Source of the DNA: Paraburkholderia sp. UYCP14C
Lineage (GTDB): Bacteria; Pseudomonadota; Gammaproteobacteria; Burkholderiales; Burkholderiaceae
Reading direction: 5' to 3'
DNA: 64,000 nucleotides
NCBI RefSeq assembly: GCF_004197395.1
Contig: NZ_SELS01000017.1
Location: 99,034-163,033, forward strand
Shown: piece after piece, positions 7,425 to 15,654 of the stretch
How positions within the stretch are numbered: the stretch's first letter is position 1
Layout: every line of letters begins with the position of its first letter
Program-made: the position numbers and the translations under genes
The notes under the pieces: generated by a model
Database searches by the model: none
What the model was told of the DNA's origin: nothing
Seen by the model: the letters and a program-made list of their open reading frames with translations, nothing else

Positions 7425-9845
7425 ATGGCGAGCAAACCGGCACCGCATCACCCGCAGACGTCACAAGCTCCCGCGCTCAAACAACTGGCATTTACTTTTC
7501 CCTTTCTGCGGAAGACGCAAGGCAATGCCGGTGCATCCGTCCGGTTCACCGACGAGCACGAGATCTACCGGCTTCTCGCCGCGAGCGAGCCGTCCGGCGC
7601 GTATCTCGTCAGCCGCAAGGGTATGTGGCACGGCGGCATTCACATCACGGAGGCGGGCGCGGGAAAGGCGCTCGACCTCGACGCGGGACTACGCTGCATC
7701 GCGGACGGCGTGCTGATCGCTTATCGCGCCAACCGGGACTACCCGGTGAGCGAAGTGGCGCTGGGCAGTAGCAACGCACCGTTTGAGGCACCCTACAGTA
7801 CGGGCTTCGCCCTGGTGCGGCACGAGATGGAGTTTCCGCGCGGCACGAAGCTGACGTTCTACAGCCTGTACATGCACCTGATGTCCAACGCCGACTACGA
7901 CAGCAACTTCCCGAAGCGGCAGAAACCGGCGTACTGGTCGCGGCAGCGGCGGGTGACGGAGTTTGCGCAGGACAGGCCGCAGCCGGGTCGCAGTGGGCAG
8001 GTTGCGGATCTTTCACAGGTGGGTTTGCATGTGCGCAGGACGCTGAACGGCTCTATCGTTGGCATCCTGCCGCAGGGTGCAAGCGTCAGCATCGGCAAGA
8101 CCGAAACGGTGCATGGTGCAACGTGGGGCCAGCTAACGGACCTGAATGGAGCAACGCTGTATGCGCCTGAGGCGGGCGGCTATGTTGAGCCCTCCTTGGC
8201 CGTGAACGGCTGGATTTACCTGGGCGCGCAGAATGGTGGCCCGGTAGCGAAAGAGAGCATCCCCGAGTCGATGTTCGACCGGGTAATCCTCACAACGGAT
8301 CAGGCATGCAAGGCGAGCGATCCACAGGGAACGGGAGGCGGCGTCCCGATCAAGGCGGGCGACCTGATCGGCCACCTGGGCCGTTATGACTCGCTCAGCG
8401 AGTGTTCGAGTGGAACCCGGATGGCGCATATCGAGGTGTTCTGCGACGAGGGTATCAAGCCGTTCATCAAGGCGGGGCGCGCCTGGGTGAACACGCACGT
8501 CGAGGACACGCCAGCGGTCACGAACCAGTGGAATGATCTGGGCGTGTCGCCGGAACCAACCATTCTGCGCGTGAACCGGGGGACGAAGCTCTACCAGACG
8601 CACGCCAACGGGCAACCCGGCAAGGACCCGAAACAGACCGATGTGATTCAGGTTTATCAGTTTGCCGCGCTCCCCCAGGATGACGGTGACCTGTTCATGG
8701 AAAAAGATCCGGGCAACGACGGGACCCAACGGCGCTGGTGGAAAGTGGACAGCGCGGACGCGCTACGCAATCCGATTAGCGGATGGGTGCGCGAGCAGAG
8801 CTTCGAAGGCGGGCGTGTGACTCGCGAGAATGCGCAAAGCTGGATCGATTTCGTGTGCCACGACGAGGACCACGATCCGACGCACACCATCTTTACGACC
8901 ACTGGCGATTACGTGGACTATGCGCTTGGCAGGGATATGCCCGGCGCGGGTTCCCTTGGCAGACTCAGCCCGCTTATGGGCGCCATATACCGCGTGCTCT
9001 ATCCGACCGGCGACGGCCCGCACGCGGCGGACGACCTTTGCAATATTGGACAAAGCGTCCACGGCTCAGGATTTCCGTGGGCCGCGTTTCGCGCGTCGCG
9101 CCTCATTCCGAAGCACGAAAGCGAATGGGCCAACCCGACGAAGTGGCAGGCGCTGGTCAGTGCAATCGAGGAGCGCACCGGGCCGAAGGCCGAGCATGAA
9201 GAGGAAAAAAAGCGTATCGCGAAGCTCGTGTGGTGGGACGAGGTGGCGGCCCGCGTCCCCGGCTTCCCTCGCCCCAATGTCTATCACATCAATCCGATTG
9301 GGCTGGTGGGGAATTTCTCGAGTTCCTCAACATCATTAAGCCTTGCGGAAGCGCGCGTGAGAGCTTTGCTGAGAGTTATTCGCGTTGGTGAGGGAACGTC
9401 AACGGACAGGGGTTACACGACCCTCTACGGAGGTGGGACATTTCAGGGCTTTGCAGATCATCCGAGAAAGAAAATCACCGCTGGGAAATATACCTCCACC
9501 GCGGCCGGAGCGTATCAAATACTGGAAGGGACGTGGGATGGGCTCGTGAGCAAAAAACAATATTCAAATTTTGACCCTGAGAGCCAGGACAGGGCCGCCG
9601 TTCAATTGCTAATGACACGGCATGTGTTAAACCCTATCATCGACGGCGATCTTTGGACTGCCATACTCGGATCAGGAGGGAAGGCTGAAGGGACGAATAA
9701 GGAATGGGCTAGTCAACCGGATTCGCCCTATGGACAACCGGTAATGACAATGGATAGGGCCAGTAAATTGTTCGCAGAGTATCTCGAAGATGAACTGCGC
9801 GGCCATACTACTTTGACTGTTCCTCAGGGAGAGTTGTTAAAATGA
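7425..9845 (+). CDS. Modular peptidoglycan-hydrolase effector: M23-like and SH3-like modules with lambda-endolysin-type C-terminus
   Basis: 806 residues, no signal peptide. Residues 55-345 resemble a split M23 fold: WHGGIHI (H69, H73), then SLYMHL, then GDLIGHLG and AHIEVF. An SH3-like insert lies near 185-270. A second SH3-like stretch (about 380-470) is followed by an EF-hand-like HESEWANPTKWQAL region and VYHINPIGLVGNF, a junction seen in T6SS cargo proteins. From about residue 630 the sequence is a phage lambda R-type muramidase: IRVGEGT with catalytic Glu656, FQGFADHPRKK, GAYQIL and the closing SPYGQP. Base composition falls at about 9310, just where the catalytic domain begins, as in polymorphic toxins with swapped tips. 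The next gene overlaps by 4 bp. Confidence 0.8.
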   Translation: MASKPAPHHPQTSQAPALKQLAFTFPFLRKTQGNAGASVRFTDEHEIYRLLAASEPSGAYLVSRKGMWHGGIHITEAGAGKALDLDAGLRCIADGVLIAYRANRDYPVSEVALGSSNAPFEAPYSTGFALVRHEMEFPRGTKLTFYSLYMHLMSNADYDSNFPKRQKPAYWSRQRRVTEFAQDRPQPGRSGQVADLSQVGLHVRRTLNGSIVGILPQGASVSIGKTETVHGATWGQLTDLNGATLYAPEAGGYVEPSLAVNGWIYLGAQNGGPVAKESIPESMFDRVILTTDQACKASDPQGTGGGVPIKAGDLIGHLGRYDSLSECSSGTRMAHIEVFCDEGIKPFIKAGRAWVNTHVEDTPAVTNQWNDLGVSPEPTILRVNRGTKLYQTHANGQPGKDPKQTDVIQVYQFAALPQDDGDLFMEKDPGNDGTQRRWWKVDSADALRNPISGWVREQSFEGGRVTRENAQSWIDFVCHDEDHDPTHTIFTTTGDYVDYALGRDMPGAGSLGRLSPLMGAIYRVLYPTGDGPHAADDLCNIGQSVHGSGFPWAAFRASRLIPKHESEWANPTKWQALVSAIEERTGPKAEHEEEKKRIAKLVWWDEVAARVPGFPRPNVYHINPIGLVGNFSSSSTSLSLAEARVRALLRVIRVGEGTSTDRGYTTLYGGGTFQGFADHPRKKITAGKYTSTAAGAYQILEGTWDGLVSKKQYSNFDPESQDRAAVQLLMTRHVLNPIIDGDLWTAILGSGGKAEGTNKEWASQPDSPYGQPVMTMDRASKLFAEYLEDELRGHTTLTVPQGELLK

Positions 9846-10336
9846 TAAAGAAAATTGCATTCTTCTCTGTTCTACCTTCTTTGATGCTTGCCTTCGCGGT
9901 CCCCTGTCACGCGACCGGGGACGTGGTTTTGCACTCAAAATACGGCGATATCGCTAGCAAACTCGAGGGGAGATGGTCGCCGGACTGTGACAATTTGGAG
10001 GGCATAAAAATAGATGGCCACCTTAAGGCGAAAATTACTGTCAATTCAAATCAAATTGTCATTAATTCTTTCTTGAAAGAGGGTGATAAAAAGGACGGAC
10101 TTGTTGGAGTATATCTTGAGTCTCCGCTGGATCTTGGGCGAGGTGGTATGAATCTCGATTGGGATCATTTCTCGAGGGATCATCGAATCGCTGCTATAAA
10201 AATCGAGAATGAAAGTGATGTTATTTTTAATTGGAATGGATTTTACGTTGGCAAAGCTAAAAAATATCAATGGGTGAGTGAGCCGGATTTTTATGGCGAT
10301 AGTGGAAAGATTAATTTTCATAGATGTGACAATTAA
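9842..10336 (+). CDS. Small exported protein, candidate immunity protein for the upstream muramidase effector
   Basis: 164 residues. It has a clear Sec signal peptide (MIKKIAFFSVLPSLMLAFA, cleavage after CHA) and a mature beta-rich domain with two cysteines (SPDCDN and the terminal HRCDN) that could form a disulfide. No family recognised. ATG 9842 overlaps the effector stop codon (ATGA), so the two genes are translationally coupled. The gene is much more AT-rich than its surroundings, like the 3' end of the effector gene. A periplasmic partner is what a self-protection protein against a wall hydrolase would need. The immunity role is inferred from position, export signal and composition only. 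Confidence 0.65.
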   Translation: MIKKIAFFSVLPSLMLAFAVPCHATGDVVLHSKYGDIASKLEGRWSPDCDNLEGIKIDGHLKAKITVNSNQIVINSFLKEGDKKDGLVGVYLESPLDLGRGGMNLDWDHFSRDHRIAAIKIENESDVIFNWNGFYVGKAKKYQWVSEPDFYGDSGKINFHRCDN

Positions 10337-10375
10337 AAGATCTTGATCCATTTGCCTTGGCGGTCGACATGCCGC

Positions 10376-10525
10376 TCACGCCTCCCTCATCGGGCGGCGC
10401 TGTTCCAGCAAGTCGGTTCGATGATAGGCCGCCTTAACCTTGTTCGAGACGATATGCGCGAGCGCCCGCTCGGCAAGGTCGCGGCTGTAGCCATTTTCTG
10501 AGGCCCAATCTCTCTTTTGGGCAAC
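10376..10525 (-). pseudogene. Remnant of a tyrosine-recombinase (phage-type integrase) C-terminus
   Basis: On the minus strand the translation SENGYSRDLAERALAH, then KVKAAYHRTDLLEQRR, matches the catalytic C-terminus of phage integrases, including the AYHRTD element with the active Tyr. It ends at TGA 10376-10378, where homologues usually continue with a Trp codon. Nothing upstream restores the rest of the enzyme. This is a decayed fragment about 40 bp after the candidate immunity gene and is consistent with acquisition of the effector pair by integration. Confidence 0.65.
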
Positions 10526-10600
10526 TGCTACACCAGCGTTCGCAAACAGCCCACCGCGCCGCAATCATGAGCGGCGCGATGACTTCTTTCAGACTTTGGA

Positions 10601-10624
10601 TGGAGAGGCCCACAAGCCTCTCCA
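10601..10624. terminator. Perfect 9-bp inverted repeat after the tannase gene, possible terminator
   Basis: TGGAGAGGC at 10601-10609 and its exact complement at 10616-10624 enclose a 6-nt loop. The hairpin starts 9 bp past the stop codon of the minus-strand tannase gene. There is no T tract after it on either strand, so intrinsic termination is uncertain; it may instead protect the mRNA end. Confidence 0.45.
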
Positions 10625-10633
10625 TGACTTGCT

Positions 10634-12394
10634 TCACTGCACGCAGGTAAACGACGCCGCGCTGTTCACATCCCCCGCGCCGTTATAGCTGGGCCACGCC
10701 GGATACTGACACAGCGGCCGCGTGCGTCCCGGTACACCCGCGGTGTCGGTGACCACCTGATGCACTGGCGGCGTGCCGTGCTCGACCCAGTTCTCCAGCG
10801 TCGTCAGCGAGTCCCACGACGCATTGAACTCGGTGCCGACCGCGTGCTGCAACCCCGGGATCTCATAGAAGCGCGCGAACGACCCGACCGCGCGGAAGCC
10901 CATCGTCACCAGCATGCGCTGCCAGTAGATCTCGGTCGCCCGTGTGCTGACGGTCTGATCGACGGTGCCGTGCGCCATCAGCAACTTGCCGCCGTGCCGC
11001 ATGTACGGCGTCAGGTTCGCGTCTGTCGCGTCGAGCCCCGACAGCATGCTGACCCGCCCGGACCATCGGCCGGCTATTGCCGGGTTGTATGTCAGCGAGT
11101 CGGCGTTCGGGTTGTCCATCACCGTGTAGCGAACGAAGTCGTCGGCGATCTGGCCGTCGAACATCGCGGTGCTCTGCAGCGGATACGACGGCTGCGTCGT
11201 GCCGAGCGCGAGCGTCGTGACCGTTGCTTCGAGCGGTGAACTGCTGCCCACCCCGAGATCGGCGCCATACACGTTATAGCCCGGATACTGTGTTTCGCCG
11301 CTTTCGAGCGGGTACGCAAACACGAGCGGCGTGTTCATCGTGTTCAGCGCCTCGATCTGCCGGTCCGACAGGCACGTGTCGCCGCGCGCGATACCGCCGG
11401 CGCAACGCAAAGGCTTGCCGTCGACGCGGGCCGTCGCCGGGTTGAACGTCGCATTGCACGCCTGCACGTTGCTGATGAGTCCGTCGACGACGCCGTCGAG
11501 CCCGTCGCAAGCCTGCATCACCGCGTTGAGCAGCAGCGCGCGCTGCGCGGTGTCGACATAAGCGCCCGGCGCCGCGAAGCCTTCGGTCACGCGCAATTGC
11601 TGCAGGCTCAGCGTCGTAAAGTCATACGCGGGATAGAACGCGATGATGCCGTCCCAGTCCTGCGGCCAGCGCTGCGCGACGGTCAGCGCCTCGCGCCCGC
11701 CCGTCGAGCCGCCCGCGAAATACGCCTTGGACGGATGCGTGCCGTAATGCGCGTCGATGATCTCGAGCGACGCATCGTGCGTCTTCTTCAGCGCTTCGCC
11801 CATGAAGTTGTCGTAGGCCTCGGCGTTGACCGAGAACGCGCCGTTCACCCCACCGTTCGTCGCCTCGTGCCCGGAATCGCTCGCGAACACCGCGTAGCCG
11901 CGCGACAGCGGTCCCGGCAGATCGGCCGGTGCGCTCGGCACGTTACCCGTGATCGCGGGAATCGAGCCGTCGAAGCCGCCGCCGCCGAGCATCAGGATCT
12001 TGCCGTTCCACTGGTCCGGCAACGCGACGTTGAACAGGATGTCCGGTGCGGACGGATCGACAGGATGAATCGCGCCGGCCACGAGGCAGTACGACCCGGT
12101 AGCCGTCGCGCCGCTGCCGCTCGCCGCTACCTGGGTGGTCGAGGTGACGAGCGCGCCTGTCGTCGGCAGACCGATCTCGTGGGCGCGGATGGTCATTCCG
12201 TTCAGATTCGGACAGCTGAGTTTCGATCGAGGCGGTGGCTCGTGCTTTTTGCATGCGTCGCCATGGCATCGGTCTGCCGGCGAATCCGCGTACGCGCCGT
12301 GGCTCCACATCGCGCACAGACCCAGCACACAGCACGCCCCCACCCACGACGGCACGCGCCCACGCGCGCGCCCCAACTCTCTGCTCAAGTTCAT
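10634..12394 (-). CDS. Tannase/feruloyl esterase family secreted hydrolase
   Basis: 586 residues from ATG 12394, which has GGAGA eight bases upstream; the longer form from 12412 lacks a site. A signal peptide ends near residue 36 (AYA-DS). It carries the tannase-family hallmarks: SCPNLNGM near the N-terminus, the nucleophile motif GGSTGGREAL, a Cys-rich lid region (QACDGLDGVVDGLI, LRCAGG), and the late Asp and His (AHGTVDQTV; GLQHAVG). Such enzymes cleave ester bonds of gallate- or hydroxycinnamate-type plant phenolics outside the cytoplasm. It is monocistronic. A hairpin follows the stop codon. Confidence 0.85.
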   Translation of the reverse strand: MNLSRELGRARGRVPSWVGACCVLGLCAMWSHGAYADSPADRCHGDACKKHEPPPRSKLSCPNLNGMTIRAHEIGLPTTGALVTSTTQVAASGSGATATGSYCLVAGAIHPVDPSAPDILFNVALPDQWNGKILMLGGGGFDGSIPAITGNVPSAPADLPGPLSRGYAVFASDSGHEATNGGVNGAFSVNAEAYDNFMGEALKKTHDASLEIIDAHYGTHPSKAYFAGGSTGGREALTVAQRWPQDWDGIIAFYPAYDFTTLSLQQLRVTEGFAAPGAYVDTAQRALLLNAVMQACDGLDGVVDGLISNVQACNATFNPATARVDGKPLRCAGGIARGDTCLSDRQIEALNTMNTPLVFAYPLESGETQYPGYNVYGADLGVGSSSPLEATVTTLALGTTQPSYPLQSTAMFDGQIADDFVRYTVMDNPNADSLTYNPAIAGRWSGRVSMLSGLDATDANLTPYMRHGGKLLMAHGTVDQTVSTRATEIYWQRMLVTMGFRAVGSFARFYEIPGLQHAVGTEFNASWDSLTTLENWVEHGTPPVHQVVTDTAGVPGRTRPLCQYPAWPSYNGAGDVNSAASFTCVQ

Positions 12395-12868
12395 CGCCGT
12401 GTCTCCTTCCAATGAGGCCTGGAGACGGCACCGGACGTCGCGGCATCAGCCTCCTATGCCGCGGCGTACCCATGACCTTTGACCTTTATTGTTTTTGTCA
12501 ACAGCGCGGTCACCGCTTGCGCAACGTTACCTGGCGCGTTGCGCGCAATACCGCCCGACACCGCATATCCGAACCAGCTTTCGATTTGGTAAAAGTCTTT
12601 CATCGGCCTGTCGATGTGGTTCCGGTCGGCCAGAATCAACCAATCATTCATAGTCGCTAACTCGCGCAATACACGCCGAATCGTCAACGCGGGCACGCCA
12701 GAGTGTCGTGCGCGCTCGAAACGATCAGGGCGCGTGAGTCGAATCGGGAATAACCACCGCATCCGCGCGGTCTTGCAGGTAAGACTGACAGTGGAGAGGT
12801 GATCAAATGAACATCGTAAATATGGCGTTCGCACGGCACACGACGCGCGACACCAGCGGGTCGTTGTC
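12395..12868. other. 474-bp intergenic region between tannase and membrane-sensor genes
   Basis: This is the divergent upstream region of the tannase (minus) and the cytochrome-b-like membrane protein (plus). A minus-strand frame (12454-12762 or longer) could encode about 100 residues containing RRVLRELATMNDW, loosely like small DUF1127-type proteins. It has no good ribosome-binding site, so I do not call it a gene. No clear promoter or repeat stands out. Confidence 0.4.
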
Positions 12869-13624
12869 ATGACGGTGCGGATGCAAGCCGTGCTGCGTCG
12901 GCTGCAACTCGGCTCCGGCGTGGTGTTGCTGGTCTACCTCTTTCTCCATCTGCTCAACCACGCGCTCGGAATCTGGTCGCTCGAACTCGCCGGGCGTGGT
13001 CTGGTCCTGGCGCTGTGGCTCTGGCGCAGTGCGCCTGGAACCATCGCGTTGTACGGGGCGGCCGCGCTGCATTTTGCGCTCGCGCTGCGCACCATCTACG
13101 CGCGCCGTCACTGGGCGTTGCCTCCGGCTGAATGGGTGCGTTTGTGGGCAGGACTGAGCCTGCCGCTGCTGTTGATCCGTCATGCGGTGACGACCCGGCT
13201 CGCGTCGTCGCTCTATGGCTTCGAACCGGACTACGAGCGCGTCGTTATCCAGTTGCTGACGACAGGTACGCAAGGCTTGCAGCTTGCGCTGCTCGCACCC
13301 GGATGGATACACGGATGCCTCGGGCTCTGGTTTCGGCTGCGTCACTACCCATGGGCGCTTCGCATGAAGCCTGTGCTGTTGACATGGGTGATCGTGCTGC
13401 CTTTGCTGTCGGCGGCGGGCTTTGTCCGGATGATGCGAACCGTCGAAGCGAAGCGTGCGATCCTCGGGGCTCCCGATCCCAAACTGATTGCGCATCAGCT
13501 CGCGCTGAATGGCTGGCGTCACGATCTCGTGGCCTTGTATCTGGCGCTCATCGTCGGCGCGTTCGTCGCGGGTCAATTGCGCAACGGCATCGAACGCCGG
13601 AGATTGCGTGGAAGTTCTATTTAG
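12869..13624 (+). CDS. Cytochrome-b-like membrane domain, truncated relative of ferredoxin-linked adenylate cyclases
   Basis: 251 residues with about five or six transmembrane helices. The pattern LRRLQLGSGVVLLVYLFLHL, LNHALG, GWIHGCLGLWFRLR matches the N-terminal membrane module, resembling succinate-dehydrogenase cytochrome b, of proteins that normally continue into a 2Fe-2S ferredoxin and a class III adenylate/guanylate cyclase. Here the frame stops at TAG 13622-13624 right after the last helix (RNGIERRRLRGSSI). Neither a ferredoxin nor a cyclase is encoded in the following 170 bp. The helices and conserved His residues remain, so haem binding could persist. It may be a relic or a free-standing sensor. 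Confidence 0.6.
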   Translation: MTVRMQAVLRRLQLGSGVVLLVYLFLHLLNHALGIWSLELAGRGLVLALWLWRSAPGTIALYGAAALHFALALRTIYARRHWALPPAEWVRLWAGLSLPLLLIRHAVTTRLASSLYGFEPDYERVVIQLLTTGTQGLQLALLAPGWIHGCLGLWFRLRHYPWALRMKPVLLTWVIVLPLLSAAGFVRMMRTVEAKRAILGAPDPKLIAHQLALNGWRHDLVALYLALIVGAFVAGQLRNGIERRRLRGSSI

Positions 13625-13794
13625 GCGTCCGGAAGTATTTTTCTCGTCACAGTGCTCTTAGACCCAAAGATCGGGAATATCCAACGACAAAACTCCGTCT
13701 ACCAGATGTGCATCGCGTAACACTCACGCTCTACATGACGGTCCGCGGTGATTGCAGATGCGCGAATACATCTTCAGGTCAAAAGGAGTACATC

Positions 13795-14115
13795 ATGAAA
13801 TCCGAATCGTTGAATCAATACGCGGTTTCCCCGCTGCTGAGCCTCGTGTTCGTTGGTGCGATGTCGATCGCGAGTTCGGCAAACGTGAATGCGCAAACCA
13901 TGTCGGAGCCCGCGCCTCATCAAGTCACGCGCGCGGAGGTCATGCACCAACTCGAAGAGCTGGAAGCGGCCGGCTACAACCCGTCACAGGGCGATGATGG
14001 TTCGTATCCGGCGGATATTCAGGCCGCGGAAGCGAAGGTGGCCGCCATGCATCGAGCGGAAAGAGCCGCGGCGACGAGCACGGGACAGAGCGGAGAGATG
14101 GTGCGCACGCACTGA
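13795..14115 (+). CDS. DUF4148-type small exported protein
   Basis: 106 residues from ATG 13795 with a strong AAAGGAG site. The signal peptide ends near NVNA-QT. The mature part has VTRAEVMHQLEELEAAGYNP followed by YPADIQAAEAKV, the standard DUF4148 pattern found in many paralogues in Burkholderia genomes. Members are small periplasmic proteins of unknown function, frequently induced by stress. The gene is monocistronic. Confidence 0.85.
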   Translation: MKSESLNQYAVSPLLSLVFVGAMSIASSANVNAQTMSEPAPHQVTRAEVMHQLEELEAAGYNPSQGDDGSYPADIQAAEAKVAAMHRAERAAATSTGQSGEMVRTH

Positions 14116-14223
14116 GGGGAAAAGCGGGAGCCGGAACGGTATCCCGCTGCTGTGCGCAGTGATGTCCATGGCGTTGACCGCTGAGCCAAAAACATGGATC
14201 AATCGGCGCTGGCTCACCGCATC

Positions 14224-14263
14224 ATTGCAATACGCAATGATGCTATTGCGTTCATTGCATTGC
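14224..14263. promoter_or_regulatory. Cluster of ATTGC/GCAAT repeats, candidate LysR operator of the downstream catabolic operon
   Basis: Within 40 bp there is ATTGCAAT (14224-14231), an inverted repeat ACGCAAT-N6-ATTGCGT (14232-14251) and two direct ATTGC copies (14254-14263). The cluster lies 50-90 bp before the ATG at 14313. The same half-site forms TGCAAT-N15-ATTGCA upstream of the LysR gene at the other end of the operon, which suggests a common regulator. Confidence 0.55.
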
Positions 14264-14312
14264 CAGCATGAGGTCGGAATCGTATCTTGGTCTCCATATC
14301 ACGGAGACACCT

Positions 14313-15263
14313 ATGAAGATCGCATTCCTGGGAGCCGGCGCGTTGGGTTGCGCGATCGGCTCCGCCCTGACTGAGGGCGGCCACGAGACGTGGCTGGTCG
14401 ACCGCTTTGCCGCACACGTCGAAGCCATGCGTCGCGACGGCCTGCTAGTCGACGATGCCAATGGCTCACGTCGCGTGAAAGTCCGCGCGACGATGAACCC
14501 CGTCGAAGTAGGACCGGTGGACCTCGTCATCGTGCTGGTCAAGTCCTTTCACACCGATTCGGCCATGCGCGGGGCGCTCGAACTCGTCGGACCCGACACG
14601 CTCGTGTTGTCACTGCAAAACGGTCTCGGCCACGAAGACGTGCTCAGCGAAATCGTCGGTCGGGAGCGCGTGCTGGCGGGCAAGACCTATGTCGGCGGCG
14701 TGCTGAAGGCGCCCGGACACATCCAGTCGGGCGTGCATGGAAAGCTGACGATCATCGGCGAGCTCGACGGTCAGGTGACCGACCGGGTCCGCGCCATCTC
14801 CGACGCGTTCAACGGCTCCGGTCTGATGACCACGGTCAGCGACAACATCCTGGGCACGATGTGGGACAAGTTGCTGATCAACGTCGCGACGGGCGCGATC
14901 ACCGGTATCACCGGCCTGACGTATGGGCAACTGTACGAAGAGCCCGTTCTGAAGGCCACCGCATTGGCGGCGATCGAAGAAGCGATGGCAGCCGCAAAGG
15001 CCGCCGGCATCCAGCTATCGATGACGAAAGCGGAAGAAGCCTGGACGCTGGCCGCCGAAGGACTCTCCCCCGCATTCAAGACCTCGATGCTGCAGAGCCT
15101 CGAAAAGTCCTCCGTCACCGAAATCGACTTCATCAACGGCGCGGTTGTGCGTTGGGGCGAGCGCCTCGGTGTGCCGACGCCGGTGAACTCGACGCTCGTG
15201 GCCTGCATCAAGGGCATCGAGCGCGCGCTGCTGGACCGCCAGAAAGAAGGAGCCGCAGCATGA
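14313..15263 (+). CDS. 2-dehydropantoate 2-reductase-like (ketopantoate reductase family) enzyme
   Basis: 316 residues from ATG 14313. An N-terminal Rossmann motif GAGALGCAIG (residues 7-16) is followed by the ApbA C-terminal helical domain containing MWDKLLINVATG with the conserved catalytic Lys. The family reduces 2-keto acids with NADPH; ketopantoate is the textbook substrate. Its place as first gene of a six-gene catabolic operon, overlapping the VOC gene by 4 bp, argues for another branched 2-keto or 2-hydroxy acid substrate rather than pantothenate synthesis. That is inference. Confidence 0.8.
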   Translation: MKIAFLGAGALGCAIGSALTEGGHETWLVDRFAAHVEAMRRDGLLVDDANGSRRVKVRATMNPVEVGPVDLVIVLVKSFHTDSAMRGALELVGPDTLVLSLQNGLGHEDVLSEIVGRERVLAGKTYVGGVLKAPGHIQSGVHGKLTIIGELDGQVTDRVRAISDAFNGSGLMTTVSDNILGTMWDKLLINVATGAITGITGLTYGQLYEEPVLKATALAAIEEAMAAAKAAGIQLSMTKAEEAWTLAAEGLSPAFKTSMLQSLEKSSVTEIDFINGAVVRWGERLGVPTPVNSTLVACIKGIERALLDRQKEGAAA

Positions 15264-15652
15264 GCGCGCCGAAGGCCTATCTGGAGCACGTCGCCATCTG
15301 GGTGAAGGACATCCACTGGCATATCCGCTTCTTCGAGCAGGTGCTCGGCATGACGATGCGCGAAGTCGACGGCCCGCGCGAGGAGCCGCGTCAGTACTGG
15401 ACCCTTGGTGGACTGCAGTTCATCAGCGAGCCGCGCTTTGAAGGTCCTGAGGGCCGCCTGGGTCATCTCGGCGTGATGTGCGAAGACCTCGAGGCCGCGC
15501 TCGCGGCGGCGCAAGCGTTCGGTGTCAGCGAAATGCCGCAAGGGCGCAACTGGCTGCGTCTGCCCGATGGGCTTGCCGTCGAACTGATTCAGGCCAAACC
15601 CGCCACGTGCGTCGCACAAGCGCTGGCAATCAATCCACGCGCGGAGGCGTAA
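15260..15652 (+). CDS. VOC/glyoxalase-fold protein
   Basis: 130 residues. A single vicinal-oxygen-chelate module: LEHVAIWVKD at the start, FFEQVLGM, a GHLGVMCED strand, and a closing LPDGLAVELIQA. One metal His (in LEHVA) and the closing Glu (VELIQ) are present, so a metal-dependent isomerase, epimerase or lyase is possible. It starts inside the previous stop codon (ATGA) and ends 2 bp before the MaoC gene, so it is part of the same transcript. Substrate unknown. Confidence 0.8.
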   Translation: MSAPKAYLEHVAIWVKDIHWHIRFFEQVLGMTMREVDGPREEPRQYWTLGGLQFISEPRFEGPEGRLGHLGVMCEDLEAALAAAQAFGVSEMPQGRNWLRLPDGLAVELIQAKPATCVAQALAINPRAEA

Positions 15653-15654
15653 GC

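Noticed and set aside
10434-10637. 67-codon minus-strand frame covering the integrase relic
   Set aside because: It is a different frame from the one showing integrase similarity and translates the hairpin region; not a gene.
12454-12870. 138-codon minus-strand frame upstream of the tannase gene
   Set aside because: No ribosome-binding site, overlaps the start of the plus-strand membrane gene, and only a vague DUF1127-like phrase; mentioned in the intergenic note only.
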